Assembly: GCA_934662505.1 (NCBI GenBank)
Contig: CAKUKE010000003.1
Location: forward strand, 136,635 to 200,634
DNA length: 64,000 nucleotides
Direction: 5' to 3'
Source of the DNA: an uncultured Clostridia bacterium
GTDB taxonomy: Bacteria; Bacillota; Clostridia; Christensenellales; Aristaeellaceae
Positions 35,884 to 44,537 of the stretch are shown piece after piece. Every line of letters starts with the position of its first letter. Position 1 is the stretch's first letter. A program made the position numbers and the translations under genes. The notes beneath the pieces are model-generated. The model saw only the letters and a program-made list of their open reading frames with translations. It was not told the DNA's origin and did not search any database.

Positions 35884-36666
35884 TCACAGTCTGTTCATCA
35901 ATAACCGTTCAAACACCCGCTGCATCCGCGCCGTATCCTGAGCGCCGCCGGTCGTCATAAAAACCGTCTCGCCCTTCCGGGTTTCATCCGCCGCCATACC
36001 GTTTTCTTCCAGCGTCCGCCGCAGCGCGTCCGCTGCCCGGCGGTTCGCATCCAAAACAGGCGTACCCGGCGCCAAAAAGCGCCCGATCGCCTCCCGCAGA
36101 AAAACATAATGGGTGCACCCCAGCACCACCGCACCGACGCGGGACAGGTCCACCCCCTGAAGCAGGCCGCTGAGCCGCGCGTTCAACGCGGGACCGTCCC
36201 AGATTTCCTGCTCCGCAAATTCCATCAGCCCGGGGCAGGGCAGACCAATCACCCGGTCGCCGTAGGGGGCGGCCAGACGGGCATACGCCTCGCTGGCGAT
36301 GGTGGAGGGGGTCGCCATGACCAGCACTTCCCCCTTTTCGGCTGCCTCCGCGGCTTCCGCTACCGCAGGGGTCATGCCGATGATGGGAAACGCATACATG
36401 CTGCGCAGTTTTTCAGCCGCCGCAGCCGTCGCCGTGTTGCAGGCGATGACCAGCGCCTTGATGCCCGTGCGCGCCAAAGAAGCCACCGCGTCTTCCACGT
36501 GGCGGCATATCTGCTCCCGCGGCTGCACGCCGTAGGGCGCATGCAGGGTGTCTCCAAGAAAAACAAACCGCTCGTGCGGACAGACCCGCGTCAATTCCGC
36601 CAGGGTGCCCACGCCGCCCAGCCCGCTGTCCATCACGCCGACCGGCATGGATTGATCCTGCGTCAT
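35884..36666 (-). CDS. murI: Glutamate racemase
   Basis: Makes D-glutamate for peptidoglycan. The two catalytic cysteines are in VIACNTATAAAAE and VVLGCTHYVFLR. The N-terminus has VGVMDSGLGGVGTLAEL, where the aspartate-serine pair binds substrate. From the ATG at 36666 the length is 261 residues, normal for the family; a longer frame reaches into spoIIP and lacks a ribosome binding site. The gene is last in a minus-strand run gpr-spoIIP-murI, with a GC hairpin (about 36697-36717) between spoIIP and murI. Confidence 0.93.
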   Translation of the reverse strand: MTQDQSMPVGVMDSGLGGVGTLAELTRVCPHERFVFLGDTLHAPYGVQPREQICRHVEDAVASLARTGIKALVIACNTATAAAAEKLRSMYAFPIIGMTPAVAEAAEAAEKGEVLVMATPSTIASEAYARLAAPYGDRVIGLPCPGLMEFAEQEIWDGPALNARLSGLLQGVDLSRVGAVVLGCTHYVFLREAIGRFLAPGTPVLDANRRAADALRRTLEENGMAADETRKGETVFMTTGGAQDTARMQRVFERLLMNRL

Positions 36667-36758
36667 GCGATCATCTCTTTCTTTTGTCCACTGCTCGGGC
36701 GCGCTCCTTCCGGAGCGCCTGACCGATGCTATGATGATACCCTCAAACGGCCTTTCTG

Positions 36759-37550
36759 TCAATCCACGCCGTCCAGCCATGCGCATATGGCCAGAGACAG
36801 CGGACGCATGGCGTTCAGCGCCTCGGGCAGAGTATTCCGGTTGTTGCCGGCCTCCACCAGCAGGCAGGCAGGCGCTATGTGCTGGTTATACCTTCCGCTC
36901 TTGAGCGCCACACCGCGGCAGATATCCGGCGTCAGGCTGTTCATACCCGCACTGATGGCCTTGCCGATTTTCTCATTGGCCTGCCAGTCGGGTCGCTGCG
37001 CCTCGTCCATCTGACCGGTGCCCTTGCCCACCAGAATCAGCACCCGCGCGCAGTCCGCGCCGTCATATACCACGGTATTCGCGCCGTTTCCCTGACTGTA
37101 TGCGTCCCGGTGCAGATCGATGTACAGGTCATAAGGCGTATCCAGCGTTTTTTCCAGTCCTTCCAGCGAGCGGGCGTACGCGGTGGACAGCCGGGGCGGC
37201 TCGTAGGCGGTCAGATCGTGGGTAACCTCCACCCCCGCTTCCCGCAACAGGCGGGTCAGCTCCTCCCCCACCCTGATCATGTTGTACTTTTCGTCTGCCG
37301 TGCGCCATTCTTCCGTCTGGCGGTATCGGTTTTCCTCATCCATGGTGTAGGCTTCATAGGTGTGCGTATGATAAATATACACCCGGCGCGCCGCCGTTTT
37401 CGGATAGGTCACCGACAGGATCTCCATGGAAAAGCCGTCCTCTGTCCCGCCGGGCGCAAAGGCCAGCATTCCCTCCGCGTCTGCCGGCGCAGCGAAAAAA
37501 AGCGCCGCCCCGCACAGGCAGATCACCGTCCACCATTTCAAAAAGCGCAT
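36759..37550 (-). CDS. spoIIP: Stage II sporulation protein P (peptidoglycan hydrolase)
   Basis: Amidase/endopeptidase of the DMP complex that thins septal wall for forespore engulfment. The 263-residue protein has an N-terminal membrane anchor or signal (residues 1-26), then RRVYIYHTHTYEAYTM with the zinc-binding histidine and glutamate, and YDLYIDLHRDAYS, the second family motif. ACLLVEAGNNRNTLPEALN near the end completes the pattern. The start ATG is preceded by GGGGTGG. Pairing with gpr directly upstream matches the Bacillus gpr-spoIIP order. It is somewhat shorter than the Bacillus protein (about 400 residues). Confidence 0.9.
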   Translation of the reverse strand: MRFLKWWTVICLCGAALFFAAPADAEGMLAFAPGGTEDGFSMEILSVTYPKTAARRVYIYHTHTYEAYTMDEENRYRQTEEWRTADEKYNMIRVGEELTRLLREAGVEVTHDLTAYEPPRLSTAYARSLEGLEKTLDTPYDLYIDLHRDAYSQGNGANTVVYDGADCARVLILVGKGTGQMDEAQRPDWQANEKIGKAISAGMNSLTPDICRGVALKSGRYNQHIAPACLLVEAGNNRNTLPEALNAMRPLSLAICAWLDGVD

Positions 37551-37578
37551 GCTTGCCACCCCCCATTATGCCTATGCC

Positions 37579-38523
37579 CTACGCCCAGTGATCATTCGTC
37601 AGCGTAAGGATATCCATTTCCGACAGCTCCGGCTGCAGCGCCTGATTGATCCCCAGCGCAATGACCGAGGCCACCCTGCCCACCAGTTCGTCCACCTGCC
37701 GGGGCGTCACCACCATATCCTCCGGCATGCGGCGCATAACGTCCTCCATCATGCTGGCCACCGCCCGCTCTTTTTCTCCCTCTTTCAACCCGCTCTGCGC
37801 CGTCAGCACCGACAGCGCGTCCCGGGCAATGACCGACGCGTACACCACCATGGGCACCCCTACCGCCACCACGGGCACCCCCAGCGTACGGCGGTTCAGC
37901 CCTACCCGGTGATTGCCCACGCCGCTTCCCGGGCTGATGCCCGTGTCCGTCACCTGAATGGTCGTGCAGATGCGTTTCAGTTCCCGCGCCGCCAGCGCGT
38001 CGATGACCACCACGGCGGCCGGGCGCACCCTGTCCACCACGCCGCGCACCATTTCCGCCGTTTCAATACCGGTCACACCCATCACGCCGGGCGCTACGGC
38101 GCACACGCCCCGCATGCCGGGCAGACCGTCCGTTTCACGGCCGCCCAGCATGTGCCGCGTCACCAGCACACGCTCCACGACCCGGTCGCCCAGCGCGTCG
38201 GCGGTAATATGCCGGTTTCCCAGCCCGACCACCATCACATCCCCCTGAGCAGGCAGCATGCCGCGCACATCCCTGGCCAGCGCACCGGCCAGCTTCCGGC
38301 GCGCCTCCTCGTCCATTTCCGCGCGGCACATGTCCGCCGCGCTGAAGGTGACATACCTGCCCACGGCCTTGCCCAGCGCCCGGGACGCTCTGTCGTTTTC
38401 CACCGTGACGCACTGACGCTCAACGCCGTCGCAGCTGCTTTTTTCACTTTTCACGCCGCTGTCGCAGCGAGCGTCCGCCATGGTCTCCATAGCCAGATCC
38501 GTCCGGAGCCGCGCCTCACTCAT
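37579..38523 (-). CDS. gpr: Germination protease Gpr
   Basis: Aspartate-type protease that degrades small acid-soluble spore proteins at germination; it is made as a zymogen. The 314-residue protein has GRYVTFSAADMC, VVGLGNRHITADALGDRVV, and PAAVVVIDALAARELKRICTTIQ followed by DTGISPGSGVGNHR, all typical. The N-terminal segment before residue 20 would hold the propeptide. An ATG with GGAGG eight bases upstream. With spoIIP and sigK it shows that this organism encodes sporulation genes. Confidence 0.95.
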   Translation of the reverse strand: MSEARLRTDLAMETMADARCDSGVKSEKSSCDGVERQCVTVENDRASRALGKAVGRYVTFSAADMCRAEMDEEARRKLAGALARDVRGMLPAQGDVMVVGLGNRHITADALGDRVVERVLVTRHMLGGRETDGLPGMRGVCAVAPGVMGVTGIETAEMVRGVVDRVRPAAVVVIDALAARELKRICTTIQVTDTGISPGSGVGNHRVGLNRRTLGVPVVAVGVPMVVYASVIARDALSVLTAQSGLKEGEKERAVASMMEDVMRRMPEDMVVTPRQVDELVGRVASVIALGINQALQPELSEMDILTLTNDHWA

Positions 38524-38650
38524 CGCTTTCCGCCTCCCATACGGCTTTAATCTGCTCCGCCGGCAGACCGTTTATACTCCGTGCGTCGGCTTGACTTTCC
38601 CGCCCCGTTGTGAGACAATATAAAAGGAAAATTGTTGCAAGGAGGCACGC

Positions 38651-39943
38651 ATGGCCCACAAAATCGTATCGGTTGACCCGGACGGCATCGGCTCCCTTTC
38701 CGGGCTGCGGGCCGGAGACGAGATTATCGCCATCAACGGCGAAGAAGTGATCGACGAAATTGACTATCAGGCGCTTACCGCCAACAGCCGTCTGGCCATT
38801 GACATCCGCCGGGCGGACGGCAGCCGTCATACCGTCCACGTGCACAAGGAAGACTGGGAAGGGCTGGGGCTGCACATGGCGGACACCATGGTCTGCACCC
38901 CCCGCGTGTGCAAAAACAACTGCGTTTTCTGTTTTGTCGCTCAGATGCCCAAAGGCATGCGTCCTTCCCTGTATGTCAAGGACGACGACTGGCGCATGTC
39001 CCTGATGATGGGCAATTTTATCACCCTGACCAACGTGGACGACCGGGAATTTGACCGTATCCTGCGCCGCAGAGCCAGCCCGCTGTATATTTCCGTGCAC
39101 ACCACCAACATGGCGCTGCGCAAAAAAATGCTGCGCAACCCGGACGCCGACCGTCTGATGGACCGGCTGCGCCAGATGAAGGACGCGGGGCTGAAATTTC
39201 ACTGTCAGGTGGTGCTGTGCCCCGGCTGGAACGACGGTTCCGAACTGGAGCGCACCCTGAAGGATCTGATCGCCCTGTACCCTGCCACCCGTTCGGTGGC
39301 GCTGGTGCCGGTGGGGCTGACCCGGTTCCGGGAAAAGCTGACCCATCTGGACACCTACGACGCCGCAGGCGCCGCGCAGGTGCTGGACACGGCGGAGATT
39401 TACCGCAGGGACTGCCTTGAAAAGCTGGGCACCCGGCTCATTTTTCCGGCGGACGAGTTTTACTGCCTGTCTGGCAGACCCGTTCCGCCCGATGCGGCGT
39501 ACGAAGACTACTGTCAGCTGGAAAACGGCGTAGGCATGCTGCGGCAGTTTGAGGACGACATGGCCTTTGCGGCAGGCGAGCCCCACCGCGCCGCCCGCCC
39601 CCGCCGGGTCACGCTGGCCTGCGGTTCGTCCATTTCGCCTTTCATGCGCCAATGCCTGAAAAAATATGCGCCCGATGGGGTAGACTGGGAAGTGCGCACC
39701 ATCCTGAACGACTTCTTCGGCCGCACAGTCACCGTCACCGGGCTGCTCACCGGTCAGGATCTGTCCCGTCAGCTCAAGGACGTACAGACGGATGAAATTC
39801 TCCTCTCTGGCGGCACGGTGCGCAATGAGGGCGACCTGTTTCTGGACGACATGTCCGTCGCCGAACTGAGAGCCGCGCTCCCTGCCCCGCTGACGCTGGT
39901 GCACGGCGGCGGCGACGTATTGTTTGACGCTCTGCTGGGCTGA
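38651..39943 (+). CDS. DUF512 (PDZ plus radical SAM-like) protein
   Basis: The function is not established. Residues 1-60 are a PDZ-like domain (GIGSLSGLRAGDEIIAINGEEV). A cysteine cluster CKNNCVFCFVAQMP at about residue 87 resembles a radical SAM iron-sulfur motif (CxxxCxxC). The C-terminal DUF512 domain includes LACGSSISPFM and LSGGTVRNEGDLFLDDMS. The gene precedes der and plsY, a conserved Clostridia arrangement, which suggests a link to ribosome assembly or membrane synthesis. The ATG is preceded by AAGGAGG. A possible promoter (TTGACT, 17 bp, GACAAT) lies at 38588-38616. Confidence 0.85.
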   Translation: MAHKIVSVDPDGIGSLSGLRAGDEIIAINGEEVIDEIDYQALTANSRLAIDIRRADGSRHTVHVHKEDWEGLGLHMADTMVCTPRVCKNNCVFCFVAQMPKGMRPSLYVKDDDWRMSLMMGNFITLTNVDDREFDRILRRRASPLYISVHTTNMALRKKMLRNPDADRLMDRLRQMKDAGLKFHCQVVLCPGWNDGSELERTLKDLIALYPATRSVALVPVGLTRFREKLTHLDTYDAAGAAQVLDTAEIYRRDCLEKLGTRLIFPADEFYCLSGRPVPPDAAYEDYCQLENGVGMLRQFEDDMAFAAGEPHRAARPRRVTLACGSSISPFMRQCLKKYAPDGVDWEVRTILNDFFGRTVTVTGLLTGQDLSRQLKDVQTDEILLSGGTVRNEGDLFLDDMSVAELRAALPAPLTLVHGGGDVLFDALLG

Positions 39944-39975
39944 CGCCGTTTTTCTGGACAAAAGGAGTTTTGATC

Positions 39976-41328
39976 ATGGCAAATGCAAAACCGCTGGTGG
40001 CCATCGTCGGCCGCCCCAACGTGGGAAAATCCACTTTTTTCAATAAAATCGCCGGGCACCGCATCGCCATTGTGGAGGATGTGCCCGGTGTGACCCGCGA
40101 CCGCATCTATGCCGACACCGAATGGCAGGGGCGCCGCTTCACCCTGATCGATACGGGCGGCATCGACCCCCGGAGTGAGGACGTGCTTTTGTCCCAGATG
40201 CGCCGTCAGGCCGAAATGGCCATGGACATGGCGGACGTTATCTGCTTTTTTACGGACGCGCGCGCCGGCCTGACCCCTGACGACGAGGAAGTGGCAGGTA
40301 TGCTGCGCCGCACCCGTAAGCCCGTTCTGCTGGTGGTGAACAAGCTGGATCACAGCGGTCTGACGGACGTGCTGTACGAGTTTTACGCGCTGGGGCTGGG
40401 TGATCCGCTGGGCATTTCCGCCGCCAACATGCTGGGACTGGGCGACCTGCTGGACGCCGTTGTAGAAAAGCTGCCGCCCCTTACGGAAAGCGACGGCGCG
40501 GAGGCAGAGAACCGTCCCATCGAGCTGGCCGTGGTCGGCCGCCCCAACGTGGGCAAGTCCTCGCTGGTCAACCGGCTGCTGGGTCAGGAGCGCACCATGG
40601 TCAGCAACATTCCCGGCACCACACGCGACGCCATCGACACCCTGTTTACCGATGAAGACGGTACGGTTTACAACATCATCGACACCGCCGGCATCCGCCG
40701 CAAGCGCGCCATCGAAGATGAATCGCTGGAGCGCTACAGTGTGGTACGGTCTCTGGCCGCCATCCGCCGCTGCGACGTGGCGCTTCTGCTCATCGACGCT
40801 CAGGACGGCGTGACCGATCAGGACGCCCGCATCGCCGGGCTCATCCGTGATGAGGGCAAGGCCTGCGTGGTGGTGGTCAACAAGTGGGACGCGCTGGAAA
40901 AGGAAACGGGCACGCTGGAAAAGTTCCGCCGTCAGGTGCTCAGCGACCTGAAATTCATGGACTATGCCACAGTGCTGTTCATTTCCGCCCTCACAGGGCA
41001 GCGCGCCGCGCAGGTGCTCCCCCAGGTTCGGGAAGCCTACGCCCAGTACAGCCGCAGGGTGGGTACAGGCGCCCTCAACGATGTAATCGGCGACGCGCAG
41101 ATGTCCCTCCAGCCGCCCATGGTAGGCGGCCGCAAATTGAAAATCTACTACGCCGCGCAGACCGACACCTGTCCGCCGACCTTCTCCCTGTTTATCAATG
41201 CAGAAGAACTGATGCATTTTTCCTACCAGCGTTATCTGGAAAACTGCCTGCGCAAGGCGTTCGGTTTTGACGGAACGCCGGTGCGCTTCCTGCTCCGCGA
41301 AAAAAATAAGGAGGATATCAATCGATGA
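39976..41328 (+). CDS. der: Ribosome assembly GTPase Der (EngA)
   Basis: Essential GTPase for 50S subunit maturation with two tandem G domains and a KH-like C-terminal domain. GRPNVGKST occurs twice (near residues 12 and 190), DTGGI and DTAGI are the two G3 motifs, and VNKLD and VNKWD are the G4 motifs. Length is 450 residues. The ATG at 39976 has AGGAG eight bases upstream. The stop overlaps plsY as ATGA. Confidence 0.97.
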   Translation: MANAKPLVAIVGRPNVGKSTFFNKIAGHRIAIVEDVPGVTRDRIYADTEWQGRRFTLIDTGGIDPRSEDVLLSQMRRQAEMAMDMADVICFFTDARAGLTPDDEEVAGMLRRTRKPVLLVVNKLDHSGLTDVLYEFYALGLGDPLGISAANMLGLGDLLDAVVEKLPPLTESDGAEAENRPIELAVVGRPNVGKSSLVNRLLGQERTMVSNIPGTTRDAIDTLFTDEDGTVYNIIDTAGIRRKRAIEDESLERYSVVRSLAAIRRCDVALLLIDAQDGVTDQDARIAGLIRDEGKACVVVVNKWDALEKETGTLEKFRRQVLSDLKFMDYATVLFISALTGQRAAQVLPQVREAYAQYSRRVGTGALNDVIGDAQMSLQPPMVGGRKLKIYYAAQTDTCPPTFSLFINAEELMHFSYQRYLENCLRKAFGFDGTPVRFLLREKNKEDINR

Positions 41329-41951
41329 TCTGGCGTTACCTGCTTTGCGCCATCGCTGCGTACCTGCTGGGCAGCTTCTCCACAGGCATTCTGGTCTCCC
41401 GTCAGAAGGGTACGAACATCCGGGAAAAGGGCAGTCATAACACCGGCGCCAGCAATGTGCTGCGGGTGCTGGGCGTAAAGGAAGGCGCCGTCACCTTTGC
41501 AGGCGACTTTGCCAAGGCCGCGCTGGGCGTTCTGATCGGCCGCTGGCTGGCCGGCCAGAACGGTGCGATGGTCGCAGGTCTTTTCGCCGTCATCGGGCAT
41601 AACTGGCCCTGCTTTTTCAGCTTCAAGGGCGGGAAGGGCATTGCCTGCTCCACCGCCGTGCTGCTGCTCACCTTCTGGTGGCAGGGCGCCGCAGCCATCG
41701 CCGCCTGCGTGCTGGTGATCGGGCTGACCCGTTACATTTCGCTGGGCAGCCTGACCATGCTGACGGTGTTTTCCCTGCTTCTGCTCTTCACCAAGGGCTT
41801 CTTCCCCGCCTTTGTCTGGGCGCTTGCGCTGGCCGCGCTGGCTTTCTGGCGGCACCGCAGCAACATCGGCCGACTGCTCAACGGCACCGAAAACAAGCTG
41901 TCCTTTCACAAAAGCAAACCGGCAGGGCATTCCAAAGACGCGGCGCAGTAA
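41325..41951 (+). CDS. plsY: Glycerol-3-phosphate acyltransferase PlsY
   Basis: Polytopic membrane enzyme that transfers the acyl group of acyl-phosphate to glycerol-3-phosphate, the first step of phospholipid synthesis. It has LLGSFSTGILVSR (motif 1), GSHNTGASNVLRVLG (motif 2) and KGGKGIACSTAVLL (motif 3). Length is 208 residues with about five helices and a short hydrophilic tail. The start is coupled to der. PlsX is not nearby, but PlsC is encoded at 24407. Confidence 0.95.
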   Translation: MIWRYLLCAIAAYLLGSFSTGILVSRQKGTNIREKGSHNTGASNVLRVLGVKEGAVTFAGDFAKAALGVLIGRWLAGQNGAMVAGLFAVIGHNWPCFFSFKGGKGIACSTAVLLLTFWWQGAAAIAACVLVIGLTRYISLGSLTMLTVFSLLLLFTKGFFPAFVWALALAALAFWRHRSNIGRLLNGTENKLSFHKSKPAGHSKDAAQ

Positions 41952-41972
41952 GCTGCCCCCTCCCTGCCTGTC

Positions 41973-42001
41973 GGCGAATGCCCTTCGGCGTTCGCCTTTT
42001 T
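41973..42001 (+). terminator. Terminator of DUF512-der-plsY
   Basis: GGCGAATGCC and GGCGTTCGCC pair (10 bp, one G-U) around CTTC, followed by TTTTT. Confidence 0.85.
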
Positions 42002-42371
42002 CGTTTCCCCATCAAACCAGCAGTAACGCCGCGGAAAGAGCGGCGGCTCCAGAAGCGCCGTCCCTGCCTGTGCGAAGGGCTCCGGCTGATTTGCACCCGT
42101 TTACCCTGCCCGGTGTTCGCCCCCATCCTCCGCGAAAAGCCAAAGGACGCAAGCTCACCTTCCTGAACGCCACGGTATCATCAGCGTCCCTTTCCCCGTC
42201 CCCCCGGCTCATCGCGTTAGAAATGAAGCGGCAGTCAGCAGCCCTTTCCCATGCCTTTCCGCATCAGAAACACCGTAGCAGCGCGCATACGCCTTATGCC
42301 GCAGGTCAGCGCCGCCTCATCAGGACTCCCCCTTCTGCGGTCATCGGTTCATGCGCTTTCTCAGGCGCATG

Positions 42372-42404
42372 AAAAAAGGAGCGCCCGGTCAGCCCGGACG
42401 CTCC
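42372..42404 (-). terminator. Terminator of the nucleoside ABC operon
   Basis: On the minus strand GGAGCGTCCGG and its near-complement form a stem (one mismatch) followed by TTTTTT, 53 bp after the last gene. Confidence 0.8.
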
Positions 42405-42456
42405 CCTTTCAGGACGATCCTTTTCATTTTGGGATGGAACGCGTTCTTCGCATCCA

Positions 42457-43374
42457 TCACCGCATGCCCTTATCGTAGGGGATCCCCTCCGCCTTGGGCG
42501 CTCTGGACTTCTTGCTGGTCAGCGCCAGCACCACCATGGAGGCGACGAAGGGCATCATGTTGTAGATTTCCTTGGGCCAGTGCAGCTGCGCCAGAAACGG
42601 AATGGAATCGGCAATATTGGCCATGGACTTGAACACAGAGAAAAACAGCGCCGAAAAGAGAATGCGGAAGGGTTTCCACTGGCCGAAGATCATCACCGCC
42701 AGCGCCAGGAAGCCCATGCCGGCCACGCCCACTTCAAAGTTCCAGCTCTGCACGGCGGGCACAATGTAGGCAAAGCCGCCGATACCGCCCAGCAGGCCGG
42801 AAAACAGCACGCCGATATAGCGGATACGGTACACGTTGATGCCCGCGCTGTCCGCCGCCTGAGGATGCTCGCCGCAGGCACGCAGCCGCAGCCCCAGCCG
42901 GGTTTTATACAGGATCAGGTACGCACCCACCAGCAGCACCAGCCCAAGGGGCAGGAACACGTTCAGCGTCAGGTCGCCCACATTGAAAATGAAGGGACCG
43001 TTGACGAAATTCAGCTTGGGCGACTGGGTACCGTTGACCCGCTTGGCAATGACCATGGCGATAGCCGTCGCCAGAATGTTCAGCGCCGTGCCGCCGATGG
43101 TCTGATCCGCCTTCAGCTTGATGGACGCAAACGCCAGCAGCAGCGCGTACACCATGCCTGCCACCCCTGCCGCCAGTATGGAGCAGACGACGATCACAAC
43201 GGGCGCCATACCCTCCAGCGCGAAGGTCGCCAGCACGCCTGCCAGACCGCCCACGACCATGATGCCCTCCAGCGCGATGTTGATAATGCCGCTGCGCTCG
43301 GAGAACATGCCGCCCAGCGCCACCAGCAGCATGACCGTGCCGTAGAGCAGGGTATACTTCATCAGCAGCATCAT
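42457..43374 (-). CDS. Nucleoside-type ABC importer permease 2
   Basis: Second permease of a BMP-family (basic membrane protein) importer, related to NupQ/YufQ. The 305-residue protein has about eight hydrophobic segments, with SERSGIINIALEGIMVVGG near the N-terminus and LRACGEHPQAADSAGINV in the cytoplasmic loop that docks the ATPase. It starts inside the stop of permease 1 (ATGA). Likely substrates are nucleosides; a different solute is possible because BMP systems vary. Confidence 0.9.
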   Translation of the reverse strand: MMLLMKYTLLYGTVMLLVALGGMFSERSGIINIALEGIMVVGGLAGVLATFALEGMAPVVIVVCSILAAGVAGMVYALLLAFASIKLKADQTIGGTALNILATAIAMVIAKRVNGTQSPKLNFVNGPFIFNVGDLTLNVFLPLGLVLLVGAYLILYKTRLGLRLRACGEHPQAADSAGINVYRIRYIGVLFSGLLGGIGGFAYIVPAVQSWNFEVGVAGMGFLALAVMIFGQWKPFRILFSALFFSVFKSMANIADSIPFLAQLHWPKEIYNMMPFVASMVVLALTSKKSRAPKAEGIPYDKGMR

Positions 43375-44537
43375 TCGCCGCTCCCCCCTTTCTTTTTGCC
43401 CGACTGGGTCAGAAGCGCGATGATCCTGTTTTTAAAGAGCATCATGAACGCGCACAGATAAATGATGATACCGGAAATGACGTCGGCAATTTCGGGTGGG
43501 AACAGATTGGCGCTCATCATGCCGCCGCCGGTCGTGATGTGGGCAATGAGCAGTGCGGAGAAAATGATGCCGATGGGGTTGCTCGCCGCCAGCAGCGCCA
43601 CGGAAATGCCGTCAAAGCCCATGCTGGGCAGGGCGGTGGAGACCAGCGGCTGCCACTCCGCCACGCCGGAGAGGTAATACAGCCCCGCGCCCAGACCGGC
43701 CAGACCGCCGGAGATGGCCATGGAGAGAATGATGTTCCTTTTTTCATTGATGCCGGCATAGCGCGCCGCCGTCTTGGAATAGCCGCACGCCTTCAGCTCG
43801 TACCCGAAGGTGGTGCGCGACAGCACCACGCTGAGCACCACCGCCGCCAGAATGGCAATGAAAATGGCAATGGTCGCGGGGCTGACCAGATACGTGGCGC
43901 CCAGCTCCTTCAGATCCGGAATGACCGCCTGATCGTAAAGCCCCTTGAGCGCCCATGTTTTGGTCGTCTTGGCGTTGTACAGAGGACTGGTTCCGTTGCC
44001 GTAACAGAGGGTATTGACCGCGTAGAGACCGATCCAGTTGAACATGATGGAGGTAATGACCTCGTTGATGTTCAGATACGCCTTGAAAATGCCCGGAATA
44101 GCGCCCCACAGCGCGCCAAAGAGCATGGCGCCCAGCAGGCACACATACCAGGGGCATTTGAGCACGATGGCGCACACCAGCGCGCCGAATGCGCCGAGGG
44201 TGTACTGCCCCGCCGCGCCGATATTGAACAGCCCCGTCTTGAAGGCAAACCCTACGGACAGGCCGCACAGAATAAGGGGGACGGTCAGCGCGATCTCGCT
44301 GCGGAGCTGCCGGGGCGAGGGCAGGCGGTAGAAGCCGCCCAGCAGGATCTGTTTAAACCCGCTGTTATATGCCTGCGTCACCACGTCGGCAAAGGTGAAG
44401 GGTTCGCCCGCCGTCGCCAGGCTGTTCCAGGACAGCACCGTCAGCACGATAAAGCCGATCACCAGCCCGATGACGACGCACACGCAGGCCGCCAGACAGG
44501 TGACAAGCCCTGCGGGAACACGTTTTTTCTTAGCCAA
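43371..44537 (-). CDS. Nucleoside-type ABC importer permease 1
   Basis: First permease of the same importer (NupP/YufP type), 388 residues, with the longer N-terminal part usual for this subunit. FKTGLFNIGAAGQYTLGAFGAL and LKACGYSKTAARYAGIN are family blocks. I place the start at a TTG (44537) with GAGG nine bases upstream, which overlaps the ATPase gene by 8 bp; a longer frame lies inside the ATPase gene. Several membrane segments are evident. Confidence 0.9.
   Translation of the reverse strand: MAKKKRVPAGLVTCLAACVCVVIGLVIGFIVLTVLSWNSLATAGEPFTFADVVTQAYNSGFKQILLGGFYRLPSPRQLRSEIALTVPLILCGLSVGFAFKTGLFNIGAAGQYTLGAFGALVCAIVLKCPWYVCLLGAMLFGALWGAIPGIFKAYLNINEVITSIMFNWIGLYAVNTLCYGNGTSPLYNAKTTKTWALKGLYDQAVIPDLKELGATYLVSPATIAIFIAILAAVVLSVVLSRTTFGYELKACGYSKTAARYAGINEKRNIILSMAISGGLAGLGAGLYYLSGVAEWQPLVSTALPSMGFDGISVALLAASNPIGIIFSALLIAHITTGGGMMSANLFPPEIADVISGIIIYLCAFMMLFKNRIIALLTQSGKKKGGSGE

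Larger units (their letters stand above)
41952..42456. other. Convergent intergenic stretch, no gene
   Basis: Between plsY (+) and the nucleoside permease (-). It contains a terminator for each side. A short near-repeat (CCCTGCCTGT) occurs twice about 100 bp apart. No reading frame has a ribosome binding site. Confidence 0.55.
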